Source: JANYCO01 sp031416415 (GTDB lineage: Bacteria; Bacteroidota; Bacteroidia; Cytophagales; Cytophagaceae). Taken from it: a DNA stretch of 5,322 nucleotides. Of this stretch, positions 1 through 5,322 are shown one piece after another. Position 1 is the stretch's first letter. Each line of letters begins with the position of its first letter. The notes beneath the pieces were generated by a model. It saw only the letters and a list, made by a program, of their open reading frames with translations, was not told the origin of the DNA and searched no databases. The stretch covers positions 1 to 5,322 of the forward strand of contig JANOTP010000285.1 of the NCBI GenBank assembly GCA_031416415.1. The letters are read 5' to 3'. The position numbers and the translations under genes are program-made.

Positions 1-2
1 TG

Positions 3-44
3 AAAATCATTAAATTACGATATGAATTAAGACTTAAAAAGTAG
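3..44 (+). CDS. Possible C-terminal end of an upstream gene (partial)
   Basis: Reading the third forward frame from the window edge gives 13 residues, KIIKLRYELRLKK, followed by TAG at 42-44. It has no start inside the window, so it could only be the tail of a gene that begins upstream. The residues are basic and look plausible as a protein tail, but the piece is too short to identify. The other two forward frames are closed early, by TGA at 1-3 and TAA at 28-30 in one and TAA at 11-13 in the other. This frame is therefore the only one that can carry a plus-strand gene entering from the left. See the next entry for a possible continuation in another frame. Confidence 0.35.
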   Translation, partial: KIIKLRYELRLKK

Positions 45-150
45 TTTGTTAATTCTACTAAATATTGCTTTGATAGAAGCTATTTTGTACATGCCTTTGG
101 CAATAACAGTTGCAATTTTACTTAATCAGAGAACAAAAAATGGGAAGTGA
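31..150 (+). pseudogene. Hydrophobic 39-codon open stretch, possible frameshifted gene tail
   Basis: The first forward frame is open from after TAA (28-30) to TGA (148-150). It encodes a hydrophobic helix-like stretch of about 26 residues, ending ILYMPLAITVAILL and then a polar, basic tail NQRTKNGK. This is what a last membrane helix with a cytoplasmic tail looks like. It has no good start: the first ATG is at 91-93, inside the hydrophobic run, and a TTG at 46-48 has no ribosome-binding site. Removing one A from the run of five at 36-40 would join it in frame to the preceding 13-residue tail and bypass the TAG at 42-44. The frameshift reading is an inference. The stretch could also be a chance open frame, which is not rare in AT-rich DNA. 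Confidence 0.3.
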
Positions 151-162
151 TTTTTGTCAAAA

Positions 163-822
163 TTACCCTTTAGCTATTTTAACAATATCGTTAACCTCTA
201 ATACAGATTTTGGATATCCTTTAATTACAACATTTATCATAGCCAACCCAAGTTCTTTTAACGTAGAGACATACTTAGGAAAAATAAAACGAAATACAGG
301 ATAAAGCCAGCTCAAATAGGAATAATAGTTCAATGTATTTTTCAACCCTTTGGTAGGATGCATATAACCTGGTCGGAAAGCAAAGGTGTGTTTAAAACCA
401 ATTTGCATAAGATGATTTTCAGTTTTTCCTTTTACTCTTGCCCACATGCTATTTCCTTTTTCTGTACTATCTGTTCCTACTCCAGATACATAACAAAAAG
501 TCATTTTAGGATTTAATTTGAAAACTGTCGTTGCAATATGTATAGTAAGATCATGAGTTAATGAGTAGTATTCTGCTTCTTTCATTCCAATTGATGAAAC
601 GCCTAAACAAAAAAAACAAGCATCATAATTTGTTAATTTATTTTCAATACTAGATAAGTCATTGAAGTCACTATGTATTATTTCTTGGAGTTTTGGATGT
701 GAAACACCACAAGGTTTTCTATTGATAACAAGTACATATTCGATTTGAGTGTGTTGTAGACATTCGTGCAAAACACCTTCGCCTACCATACCCGTAACAC
801 CAGTAATAAGAACTCTTATCAT
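163..822 (-). CDS. Atypical SDR-like NAD(P)-binding protein
   Basis: This 219-residue protein has a Rossmann fold of the atypical short-chain dehydrogenase / NAD-dependent epimerase type. The glycine motif TGVTGMVG lies at residues 7-14 (G8, G11, G14). Arg35, just after the second strand (VLVINRKP), favours NADP(H) over NAD(H). The FCLG turn is at 71-74, YVSGVGT at 111-117, and MWARVKGKTE at 126-135. The usual YxxxK catalytic pair reads W127-xxx-K131, so the tyrosine is replaced by tryptophan. RPGYMHP at 150-156 resembles the post-catalytic RPG segment of this family. The overall pattern recalls TIP30/HTATIP2-like relatives, which are single-domain cytosolic proteins of similar length. The substrate is unknown, and a non-catalytic nucleotide-sensing role is possible. 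It is the last gene of the minus-strand cluster, 29 bases after the membrane protein gene. Its leader lacks a Shine-Dalgarno sequence. Confidence 0.85.
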   Translation of the reverse strand: MIRVLITGVTGMVGEGVLHECLQHTQIEYVLVINRKPCGVSHPKLQEIIHSDFNDLSSIENKLTNYDACFFCLGVSSIGMKEAEYYSLTHDLTIHIATTVFKLNPKMTFCYVSGVGTDSTEKGNSMWARVKGKTENHLMQIGFKHTFAFRPGYMHPTKGLKNTLNYYSYLSWLYPVFRFIFPKYVSTLKELGLAMINVVIKGYPKSVLEVNDIVKIAKG

Positions 823-851
823 AAGATTTACTTATTTAACTATTTATACTA

Positions 852-1457
852 TTATAACAAGCGAATAGAAATAATCAATACTTCTACAATGGTTGTTACC
901 AAAACATAAGTAAGAATTTTTTTTTCAGAATAATTATATTTATCCCAAAGGTTTTCATTGTATATAATTGTACCTAAAATAAAAGCTAAAGCAAAGTGGT
1001 ATACCATTAATAATTCATCGCCAGACAGAATAAAGCGGTATATTAATGGGAACAATAACGCTATTGAGACAAGTGTTTCAAACATCTCCCAGTCTTTATT
1101 TTTCTTACTTTCTAAAATAGTCTTGTAAGCAAAGAAAATTCCTAATGCAAATTGTGTTAATTCCCCAACCAAAATTAGCTGTTTCCCTAAAGTGGCATCA
1201 ATCTTTTCAACATAAAATCCAATAGTCAAAACTATAAAACCAACTAAAAATATACTGTATTTGTTTTTAGTTAGATAGATATAAAAACCTGCCAAAATGA
1301 TTTCTAACAACAGAATTATAGAATAAAATTCACTACTTTTTAAATCTTTTTCTCCAATAATAAAAAAGTAGATTAAAAATGAGGCAAGAAGTAATGCAAT
1401 TATTATTTTTTCAACTTTGTCAGTTATTCCTTTTGTTTTGTGTGCCTCTTCTGTCAT
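852..1457 (-). CDS. Multi-pass membrane protein of unknown function
   Basis: I do not recognise this 201-residue protein. It begins with a short charged N-terminus (MTEEAHKTKGITDKVEK), followed by six or seven hydrophobic stretches at roughly 17-35, 45-62, 67-82, 93-112, 127-144, 150-167 and 181-200. Short charged loops separate them, including ESKKNKD at about 116-122. No catalytic motif, metal-binding cluster or nucleotide-binding motif is visible. It is very likely an inner-membrane protein. The start is an ATG placed 8 bases after the stop of the TlpA-like gene, so the two are almost certainly co-transcribed. A membrane partner for the thioredoxin-fold lipoprotein is a possibility, but there is no cysteine pair here that would support a DsbD-like electron-transfer role. 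Confidence 0.75.
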   Translation of the reverse strand: MTEEAHKTKGITDKVEKIIIALLLASFLIYFFIIGEKDLKSSEFYSIILLLEIILAGFYIYLTKNKYSIFLVGFIVLTIGFYVEKIDATLGKQLILVGELTQFALGIFFAYKTILESKKNKDWEMFETLVSIALLFPLIYRFILSGDELLMVYHFALAFILGTIIYNENLWDKYNYSEKKILTYVLVTTIVEVLIISIRLL

Positions 1458-1465
1458 TTAAATTA

Positions 1466-2026
1466 TTATTTAGCAAGTATATCAGCCAATTTGTTCTCTA
1501 AATCAGGTCCTCTTAAATTTTTTGCGATGATAATACCATTTTTATCAAGTAGGTAAGTCATTGGAATAGCATCTAATTCATAAACGGGAATAACGGCTGA
1601 TTCCCATTTCTTAAGATCAGAAACATGATTCCATTCCATACCATCTGCTTCGATCGCATTTAACCAAGCATTTTTATTGTTATCAAGCGAAACGCTTAAT
1701 ATGTTAAAATTGGTATCTTTATACTTTTGAAATAATCGAACTACATTTGGATTTTCGTATCGGCAAGGACCGCACCAAGAAGCCCAAAAATCCAAAAGCA
1801 AGTATTTTCCTCTTAACGAAGATAATGTCTTTAAATTTCCATTTGGATCAGGAAGGCTAATATCGGGTGCCTGTTGCCCAACTTTCAACCCTACTACTAT
1901 AGAAGTTTCAGACTGTGCTACAGTTTGAGTAGTAGAAATTTTTGTCTGACTTTCTTCTTTTCTTGCTGCTTCACAACCTAAAAATAATAAAGCAGATAAA
2001 CCTATGATTATTTTATTAAAAAGCAT
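1466..2026 (-). CDS. TlpA-like thioredoxin-fold lipoprotein
   Basis: The product is a membrane-anchored thiol-disulfide oxidoreductase of the TlpA/ResA/AhpC-TSA type, acting outside the cytoplasmic membrane. From the ATG at 2026 it has 186 residues: a short lipoprotein signal, lipobox LFLGC with Cys18, a low-complexity Ser/Thr/Gln/Glu linker to about residue 44, and the thioredoxin-like domain from about residue 47. The active site is WCGPC with Cys85 and Cys88, preceded by LLLDFWAS. The cis-proline loop AIPMTYLLD (Pro155) and the C-terminal strand-helix are present, so the domain looks complete. An in-frame TTG at 2062, abutting the previous stop, would add 12 residues (MVSLISLPKKRK). I prefer the ATG because it gives a standard-length signal peptide and the leader CGAAAG lies just before it. 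A K-E-E sequence five residues after Cys18 might bear on surface export, but this is weak. The exact redox partner is unknown. Confidence 0.9.
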   Translation of the reverse strand: MLFNKIIIGLSALLFLGCEAARKEESQTKISTTQTVAQSETSIVVGLKVGQQAPDISLPDPNGNLKTLSSLRGKYLLLDFWASWCGPCRYENPNVVRLFQKYKDTNFNILSVSLDNNKNAWLNAIEADGMEWNHVSDLKKWESAVIPVYELDAIPMTYLLDKNGIIIAKNLRGPDLENKLADILAK

Positions 2027-2062
2027 CTTTCGTTTTTTAGGTAAAGAAATTAAACTAACCAA

Positions 2063-2485
2063 TTATTTGACTTGCCACAATATTTCTCTTTTTGTATTAT
2101 CAATTTGTAATAAAAAACGAAGAGGGTTTGGAATTAAAACTAAGCGTTTTATTTTACCTGTATATTTGTCGGTATCCATAGGTATTCCTTCTGTAGGGCG
2201 CACATCATAAGTGTTAGCACCATCTGCAGACTGTCCTTTAAGGATGTATTGAGTAGCTAAATAAGCGATTGGCAAAAGTACATCGTTATCCGCTTCTAAT
2301 TCGTCGTGAATGTCTTCTAAAATATCAGAAAACTCATCGCCGAACATTTCCATAAATTCATCTTCCATATCGTGCAACTCATCTTCGATTTTATCGTATC
2401 CTTTGTCGTCGTAGGTAAGTGCATTTAATTCTGCTTTTTTCTCAATTATTTTAATGAGAAATTTGTCAATTGCGTTAGAATCCAT
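2063..2485 (-). CDS. Acidic conserved-looking protein of unknown function
   Basis: This 140-residue soluble protein is first in the minus-strand cluster. I cannot assign a function. It divides into two parts. Residues about 5-83 look helical, and residues 31-68 are extremely acidic (19 Asp/Glu in 38 residues, for example DELHDMEDEFMEMFGDEF), which might bind metal or a basic partner or simply form a charged coil. Residues about 92-140 look strand-rich, with YDVRPTEGIPMDT and KIKRLVLIPNPLRFLLQID, ending at LWQVK. The strand-rich part looks like a compact conserved domain, and I have an impression of similar uncharacterised proteins in Bacteroidota, but could not check. There is no signal peptide or membrane segment, so it is probably cytoplasmic. 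Its ATG is preceded by an A-rich leader without a Shine-Dalgarno sequence. Confidence 0.75.
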   Translation of the reverse strand: MDSNAIDKFLIKIIEKKAELNALTYDDKGYDKIEDELHDMEDEFMEMFGDEFSDILEDIHDELEADNDVLLPIAYLATQYILKGQSADGANTYDVRPTEGIPMDTDKYTGKIKRLVLIPNPLRFLLQIDNTKREILWQVK

Positions 2486-2562
2486 TTTTAGTGTATAATT
2501 TGTATTTAAACAGAGTTAAAATTAAATTAAAAATTAGAATAAAAAAATTAAATTCTCAATAA

Positions 2563-2595
2563 TAGTTATCTGATGTTTAGGCTTATAGATAACTA
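2563..2595. repeat. Perfect 9-base inverted repeat
   Basis: TAGTTATCT at 2563-2571 and its exact reverse complement AGATAACTA at 2587-2595 are separated by a 15-base spacer. As RNA this would be a weak AU-rich hairpin with no following T-run, so a rho-independent terminator is unlikely. As DNA the spacing of 24 bases from arm to arm, a little over two helical turns, fits an operator bound by a dimeric regulator. No regulator is named. Confidence 0.5.
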
Positions 2596-2630
2596 AATGA
2601 AGGGAGATAACGAATGCATCTGATGATTAG
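2568..2630. repeat. Pair of 13-base direct repeats, 50 bases apart
   Basis: ATCTGATGTTTAG at 2568-2580 and ATCTGATGATTAG at 2618-2630 match at 12 of 13 positions and start exactly 50 bases apart. Each copy contains the small palindrome ATCTGAT, and the second is extended to CATCTGATG. Between them a second direct repeat occurs: AGATAACTAAATG (2587-2599) and AGATAACGAATG (2605-2616). This could be a tandem pair of regulator sites or a decayed duplication. Confidence 0.5.
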
Positions 2631-2660
2631 AGGAATGTGACCCCATCTTATCGTCTATCT
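2605..2660. repeat. Imperfect stem (9 pairs, one bulge)
   Basis: AGATAACGA at 2605-2613 can pair with TCGTCTATCT at 2651-2660, giving nine pairs with one bulged C at 2655, enclosing 37 bases. Inside, GATG (2622-2625) can pair with CATC (2644-2647), and GG (2632-2633) with CC (2641-2642), so a nested hairpin is possible but not strong. The arm AGATAAC is the same motif as in the upstream inverted repeat. Confidence 0.35.
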
Positions 2661-2752
2661 TAATTTTATTTTATTAAAAAAATTATTAACATTAAGCCCA
2701 AATCATGGTTTTACAAAAAAAACTAACTTGAATTATTAAAGTAATCCAATTT

Positions 2753-4513
2753 ATGAACACAGCAATTCAACAAATAACAAGACTTGATGCTTCTGCAAAA
2801 GAAAGAATCCAAAAATGGTTGGACGGAGCATACGATAATGAAACAAAGGATACGATTCGTAAATGGATACAAGAAAACAAAGAAGACGAATTAGTAGAAG
2901 CCTTTTATAAAGAACTAGAATTTGGTACTGGAGGACTTAGAGGAACAATGGGCGTAGGCTCTAATCAGATCAATAAATATACTATTGGTATGGCTACTCA
3001 AGGTCTATGCAATTATCTTAAAATAAATTTTCCCGACCAACAAATAAAAGTTGCCATTGCTTATGATAGCAGAAACAATAGTCCTTATTTTGCTCAAGTA
3101 ACGGCAGATGTTTTTTCTGCTAATGGGATAAAAGTTTATTTATTTAAAGCCTTACGACCAACACCGCAACTTTCCTTTACTATACGTCATTTTGGTTGTC
3201 AATCTGGCGTAGTAGTAACTGCGTCGCATAACCCTAAAGAATACAATGGTTATAAAGCCTATTGGAATGACGGAGCTCAGGTGATAGCACCACACGACAA
3301 AAACATTATCAAAGAAGTTCAGAAAATCGCCGATATAAGTGATGTAAAGTTTACCCGAAATGAAAGTCTTATTGAATTAATAGGAGAGGAGATCGATGAA
3401 CTTTATTTGAATAAAATACTTTCTCTTTCTGTTTCTAAAGAAGCTATTCAAAGACAACAAAATTTAAGCATCGTATACACTTCTATTCATGGTACAGGAA
3501 TAGTTTTGGTTCCGGAAATATTGAAAAGATTTGGATTTACTAATGTAACAGTTGTAAAAGAGCAAGCAGAACCAGACGGAAATTTTCCAACTGTTGTATA
3601 CCCAAATCCAGAAGAGACAGAAGCCATGTCTTTAGCATTGATCAAGGCAAGAGAAATAAATGCCGATTTAATTATGGCTACAGATCCTGACTCTGACCGA
3701 GTGGGTATTGGAGTGAAAAACAATAAGGGTGAATTTCAACTTTTGAATGGTAATCAAACTGGAACACTTCTTATTAATTATATGCTTAATGCATGGAAAG
3801 AGAAGGGGAAGATTACAGGAAAGGAATTTATAGTTAAAACAATCGTTACGTCTGATATTATTGAAAAAATTGCCACTGCATACGGAGTAAAATATTATAA
3901 TACCCTTACTGGATTTAAATATATAGCAGCGCTTATTAAACAATTAGAAGGGAAAGAAAAATTTATTGTAGGCGGCGAAGAAAGTTACGGCTATCTAGTA
4001 GGTGATGATGTTAGAGATAAAGATGCTATTGCCTCTTGTGCCTTCATAGCTGAAATGGTTGCGTATTATAAAGATAAAGGTATTAGCCCTTTTGATACCA
4101 TGTTAGATGTTTATGTTCAACATGGTTTTTATAAAGAAAAATTAATATCTATTACTAAAAAAGGAAAGTCGGGAGCCGAAGAAATTCAGCAGATGATGAA
4201 AGATATGAGAGATAACGCACCCAAATCTCTAGCGGGCTCCAAACTATTATATGTAAAAGACTACGATGCTTCTCAGCAATTGGAGGTAAGTACAGGCAAA
4301 CAAACTAAAATGGATTACCCAAGAGAAAATGCATTGCAGCTTCTTACCGAAGACGGTTCTCTTATTTCTGCCCGTCCTTCTGGCACTGAACCTAAAATTA
4401 AGTTTTACGTAAGTGTAAACGAGCCCTTATCTTCCAGAGCGAATTATGAAACAGTAAGTGTCAAACTTGATGAGAAAATAAATACTATACTTAAAGAATT
4501 AAAACTTATTTAG
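2753..4513 (+). CDS. pgcA: Phospho-sugar mutase (phosphoglucomutase/phosphomannomutase, PGM2 type)
   Basis: The enzyme interconverts hexose 1- and 6-phosphates through a bisphosphorylated intermediate. This links glycolysis to nucleotide-sugar and polysaccharide synthesis in the cytoplasm. All four domains of the alpha-D-phosphohexomutase fold are visible in its 586 residues. The N-terminal loop FGTGGLRG is at 57-64. The phosphoserine loop TASHNP is at 156-161, with Ser158 as the phosphorylated residue. The Mg2+-binding loop DPDSDR is at 311-316, the sugar-specificity loop GGEESYGY at 407-414, and the phosphate-binding loop RPSGTEPKIKFY at 541-552. The length and the N-terminal WLDGAYDNETK segment fit the PGM2/PgcA subfamily. 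Glucose versus mannose or pentose preference cannot be read from sequence alone; the symbol is by family analogy. It is the first gene of a plus-strand operon, with the next gene one base after its TAG. No Shine-Dalgarno sequence precedes the ATG. Confidence 0.95.
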   Translation: MNTAIQQITRLDASAKERIQKWLDGAYDNETKDTIRKWIQENKEDELVEAFYKELEFGTGGLRGTMGVGSNQINKYTIGMATQGLCNYLKINFPDQQIKVAIAYDSRNNSPYFAQVTADVFSANGIKVYLFKALRPTPQLSFTIRHFGCQSGVVVTASHNPKEYNGYKAYWNDGAQVIAPHDKNIIKEVQKIADISDVKFTRNESLIELIGEEIDELYLNKILSLSVSKEAIQRQQNLSIVYTSIHGTGIVLVPEILKRFGFTNVTVVKEQAEPDGNFPTVVYPNPEETEAMSLALIKAREINADLIMATDPDSDRVGIGVKNNKGEFQLLNGNQTGTLLINYMLNAWKEKGKITGKEFIVKTIVTSDIIEKIATAYGVKYYNTLTGFKYIAALIKQLEGKEKFIVGGEESYGYLVGDDVRDKDAIASCAFIAEMVAYYKDKGISPFDTMLDVYVQHGFYKEKLISITKKGKSGAEEIQQMMKDMRDNAPKSLAGSKLLYVKDYDASQQLEVSTGKQTKMDYPRENALQLLTEDGSLISARPSGTEPKIKFYVSVNEPLSSRANYETVSVKLDEKINTILKELKLI

Positions 4514-4514
4514 T

Positions 4515-4955
4515 ATGCTTCAAGAAAATAATTTTGAACAAAAATTTAAAGTAATTAATATCATCTATCTAGCTTTAGGTGCAGGCATGTTGCTCTCGCT
4601 TGTCATGTTTGTTTTTATGATAGAAAGTGGTGTAGCTCAAGTTGTAGATGAGAGTATTGCTGATATTTTAAAAATTGTAGTAGTCGTTATTGCTATAAGT
4701 GGTTATGGTGCTGGAAAATTTCTTTATGGAATGAATGCCAAAAAATCGAAAGTAGAAACTAACGTAATTACGAAACTTAACAATTACCAAACGGCTTGCC
4801 TAATTGTATGGGCTATGCTGGAAGGTCCTGGTTTATTTGCTTGCATAGCTTATTTTATGACAGGTGACAAATTGTTTCTTGCTTTTTTTTCTATGATATT
4901 TATGGGATATGTACTTAGTAAACCGTCAGTATCAAAATTTCAACAGGATTTTTAA
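4515..4955 (+). CDS. Four-helix membrane protein of unknown function
   Basis: This 146-residue protein has four hydrophobic segments at about 15-36, 49-72, 92-114 and 118-135. The loops are short, with a basic one (NAKKSKVE) after helix 2. The segment YQTACLIVWAMLEGPGLFACIAYFMTG (about 91-117, key residues WAMLEGPGLF) and the tail KPSVSKFQQDF look like conserved family features. I associate this pattern with uncharacterised Bacteroidota membrane proteins, without being able to verify it. Both ends are probably cytoplasmic, given four helices and a polar N-terminus. The ATG lies one base after the phospho-sugar mutase stop, and the dehydrogenase gene starts six bases after its own stop, so it is firmly within the operon. 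No catalytic motif is seen and no function is proposed. Confidence 0.8.
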   Translation: MLQENNFEQKFKVINIIYLALGAGMLLSLVMFVFMIESGVAQVVDESIADILKIVVVVIAISGYGAGKFLYGMNAKKSKVETNVITKLNNYQTACLIVWAMLEGPGLFACIAYFMTGDKLFLAFFSMIFMGYVLSKPSVSKFQQDF

Positions 4956-4961
4956 TTTGTA

Positions 4962-5322
4962 ATGAAAAAAGATAAACAAAAAAAAGAATTAGGGTTTATT
5001 GGCTTTGGAGGGTTTGGTAAATTTATTATTCCACACCTCAAACCTTATTTTACGATTACTGTTTTTGACAAAACTGATTTATCCTCTCACGCATCTCAAT
5101 TGGGTGTAAAGTGGGGAACTCTTGAAAGCACTGCTTCTAAAGAAATTGTTGCATTGGCTGTTCCAGTTCAATTTTTAGAAGAATTACTTATTGATATTAA
5201 AACTTTTTTAAAACCAAAAGCACTAGTATTTGACCTTTCTTCTGTAAAAATAAAGCCGATAGAGCTAATGTTGAAACACTTGCCAGAATACGTTGATATT
5301 ATTGGCACTCACCCACTTTTCG
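4962..5322 (+). CDS. tyrA: Prephenate/arogenate dehydrogenase, N-terminal part
   Basis: Only the first 120 residues are in the window; the gene continues past the right edge. The enzyme oxidatively decarboxylates prephenate (or arogenate) in tyrosine biosynthesis. A lysine-rich start is followed by the Rossmann motif GFGGFG at 14-19 (G14, G16, G19). Asp36 at the end of the second strand (TVFDKT) suggests NAD+ use. ALAVPVQF at 64-71 fits the third-strand region. DLSSVK at 91-96 and GTHPLF at 115-120 match the conserved DxxSVK and GxHPM/LF signatures of the TyrA family, the latter containing the His near the substrate. No chorismate mutase domain precedes it; one at the C-terminus cannot be excluded. 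The ATG at 4962 is chosen because it is six bases after the upstream stop and leaves eight residues before the first strand. Confidence 0.9.
   Translation, partial: MKKDKQKKELGFIGFGGFGKFIIPHLKPYFTITVFDKTDLSSHASQLGVKWGTLESTASKEIVALAVPVQFLEELLIDIKTFLKPKALVFDLSSVKIKPIELMLKHLPEYVDIIGTHPLF

Larger units (their letters stand above)
2486..2752. promoter_or_regulatory. Divergent intergenic region carrying promoters for both operons
   Basis: This 267-base gap separates the starts of two divergent operons and so must hold promoters for both directions. No sequence matching the Bacteroidota -7 consensus TAnnTTTG was found on either strand; the closest plus-strand match, TATAATTTG at 2494-2502, has wrong spacing and is far from the start at 2753. 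The flanks (2521-2560 and 2661-2690) are almost pure A/T, with 3 of 40 and 1 of 30 G/C. The centre (2563-2660) has 35 of 98 G/C and contains the repeats listed separately. No protein longer than about 17 residues fits here. Confidence 0.5.

Noticed and set aside
151..162. Bidirectional terminator between the convergent ends
   Set aside because: The 12-base gap and adjacent sequence contain no stem of useful length followed by a T-run on either strand.
110..304. Plus-strand open frame of 64 codons
   Set aside because: It runs antisense through the end of the SDR-like gene, has no family resemblance and no start signal. It is a shadow frame.
852..1457. DsbD/CcdA-like electron-transfer partner for the TlpA-like lipoprotein
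   Set aside because: The membrane protein has no paired cysteines in its helices, which such transporters need.
2004..2210. Plus-strand open frame of 68 codons
   Set aside because: It is antisense to the TlpA-like gene start and the acidic protein gene, both of which have clear coding character.
2593..2646. Minus-strand 17-residue frame MGSHSSNHQMHSLSPFI in the divergent region, a possible His-containing leader peptide
   Set aside because: It has only three His, not in a run, no ribosome-binding site and no attenuator hairpin with a T-run before the acidic protein gene, which starts 107 bases further on. It overlaps the repeats, which explain its composition as well.
2563..2660. Known riboswitch (TPP, SAM, cobalamin) in the intergenic element
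   Set aside because: None of the conserved core sequences of these classes is present, and neither downstream operon starts with a typical target gene.
3487..3943. Two minus-strand open frames inside the phospho-sugar mutase gene (78 and 91 codons)
   Set aside because: They lie opposite the best-supported enzyme in the window, across its metal-binding loop. Their sequences are the antisense reflection of conserved motifs.

Overview
The window is AT-rich, lacks clear Shine-Dalgarno sequences and has A/T-rich leaders before its starts. Together with a PGM2-type phospho-sugar mutase and a TlpA-like thioredoxin lipoprotein, this points to a member of the Bacteroidota. That placement is an inference from style and gene content; no rRNA or other marker is present to fix it.

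Layout. Positions 1-150 hold what looks like the tail of a plus-strand gene whose reading is unclear, possibly because of a one-base frameshift in a run of five A. It converges on a minus-strand cluster of four genes running from 2485 down to 163: an acidic 140-residue protein of unknown function, a TlpA/thioredoxin-fold lipoprotein, a multi-pass membrane protein of unknown function, and an atypical short-chain dehydrogenase-like NAD(P)-binding protein. Gaps of 36, 8 and 29 bases suggest one operon. A 267-base divergent intergenic region (2486-2752) follows. Its centre (about 2563-2660) is clearly richer in G+C than its flanks and contains paired direct and inverted repeats. On the other side, a plus-strand operon starts at 2753: an alpha-phosphoglucomutase/phosphomannomutase-type enzyme, a four-helix membrane protein of unknown function one base later, and, six bases after that, the N-terminal part of a prephenate/arogenate dehydrogenase (TyrA family) cut off by the window end.

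How the genes work together. The plus-strand operon joins central hexose-phosphate interconversion, an unknown membrane protein and tyrosine biosynthesis; the tight spacing says they are co-transcribed, not that they share a pathway. The minus-strand cluster has one clearly envelope-located redox protein next to an unknown membrane protein, which might act together, but the sequence does not prove it. Most of the window looks like ordinary chromosomal core. No mobile element, CRISPR array, RNA gene or defence system was seen. The least explained parts are the repeat-bearing intergenic element, the possible frameshift at the left edge, and three unrecognised conserved-looking proteins.
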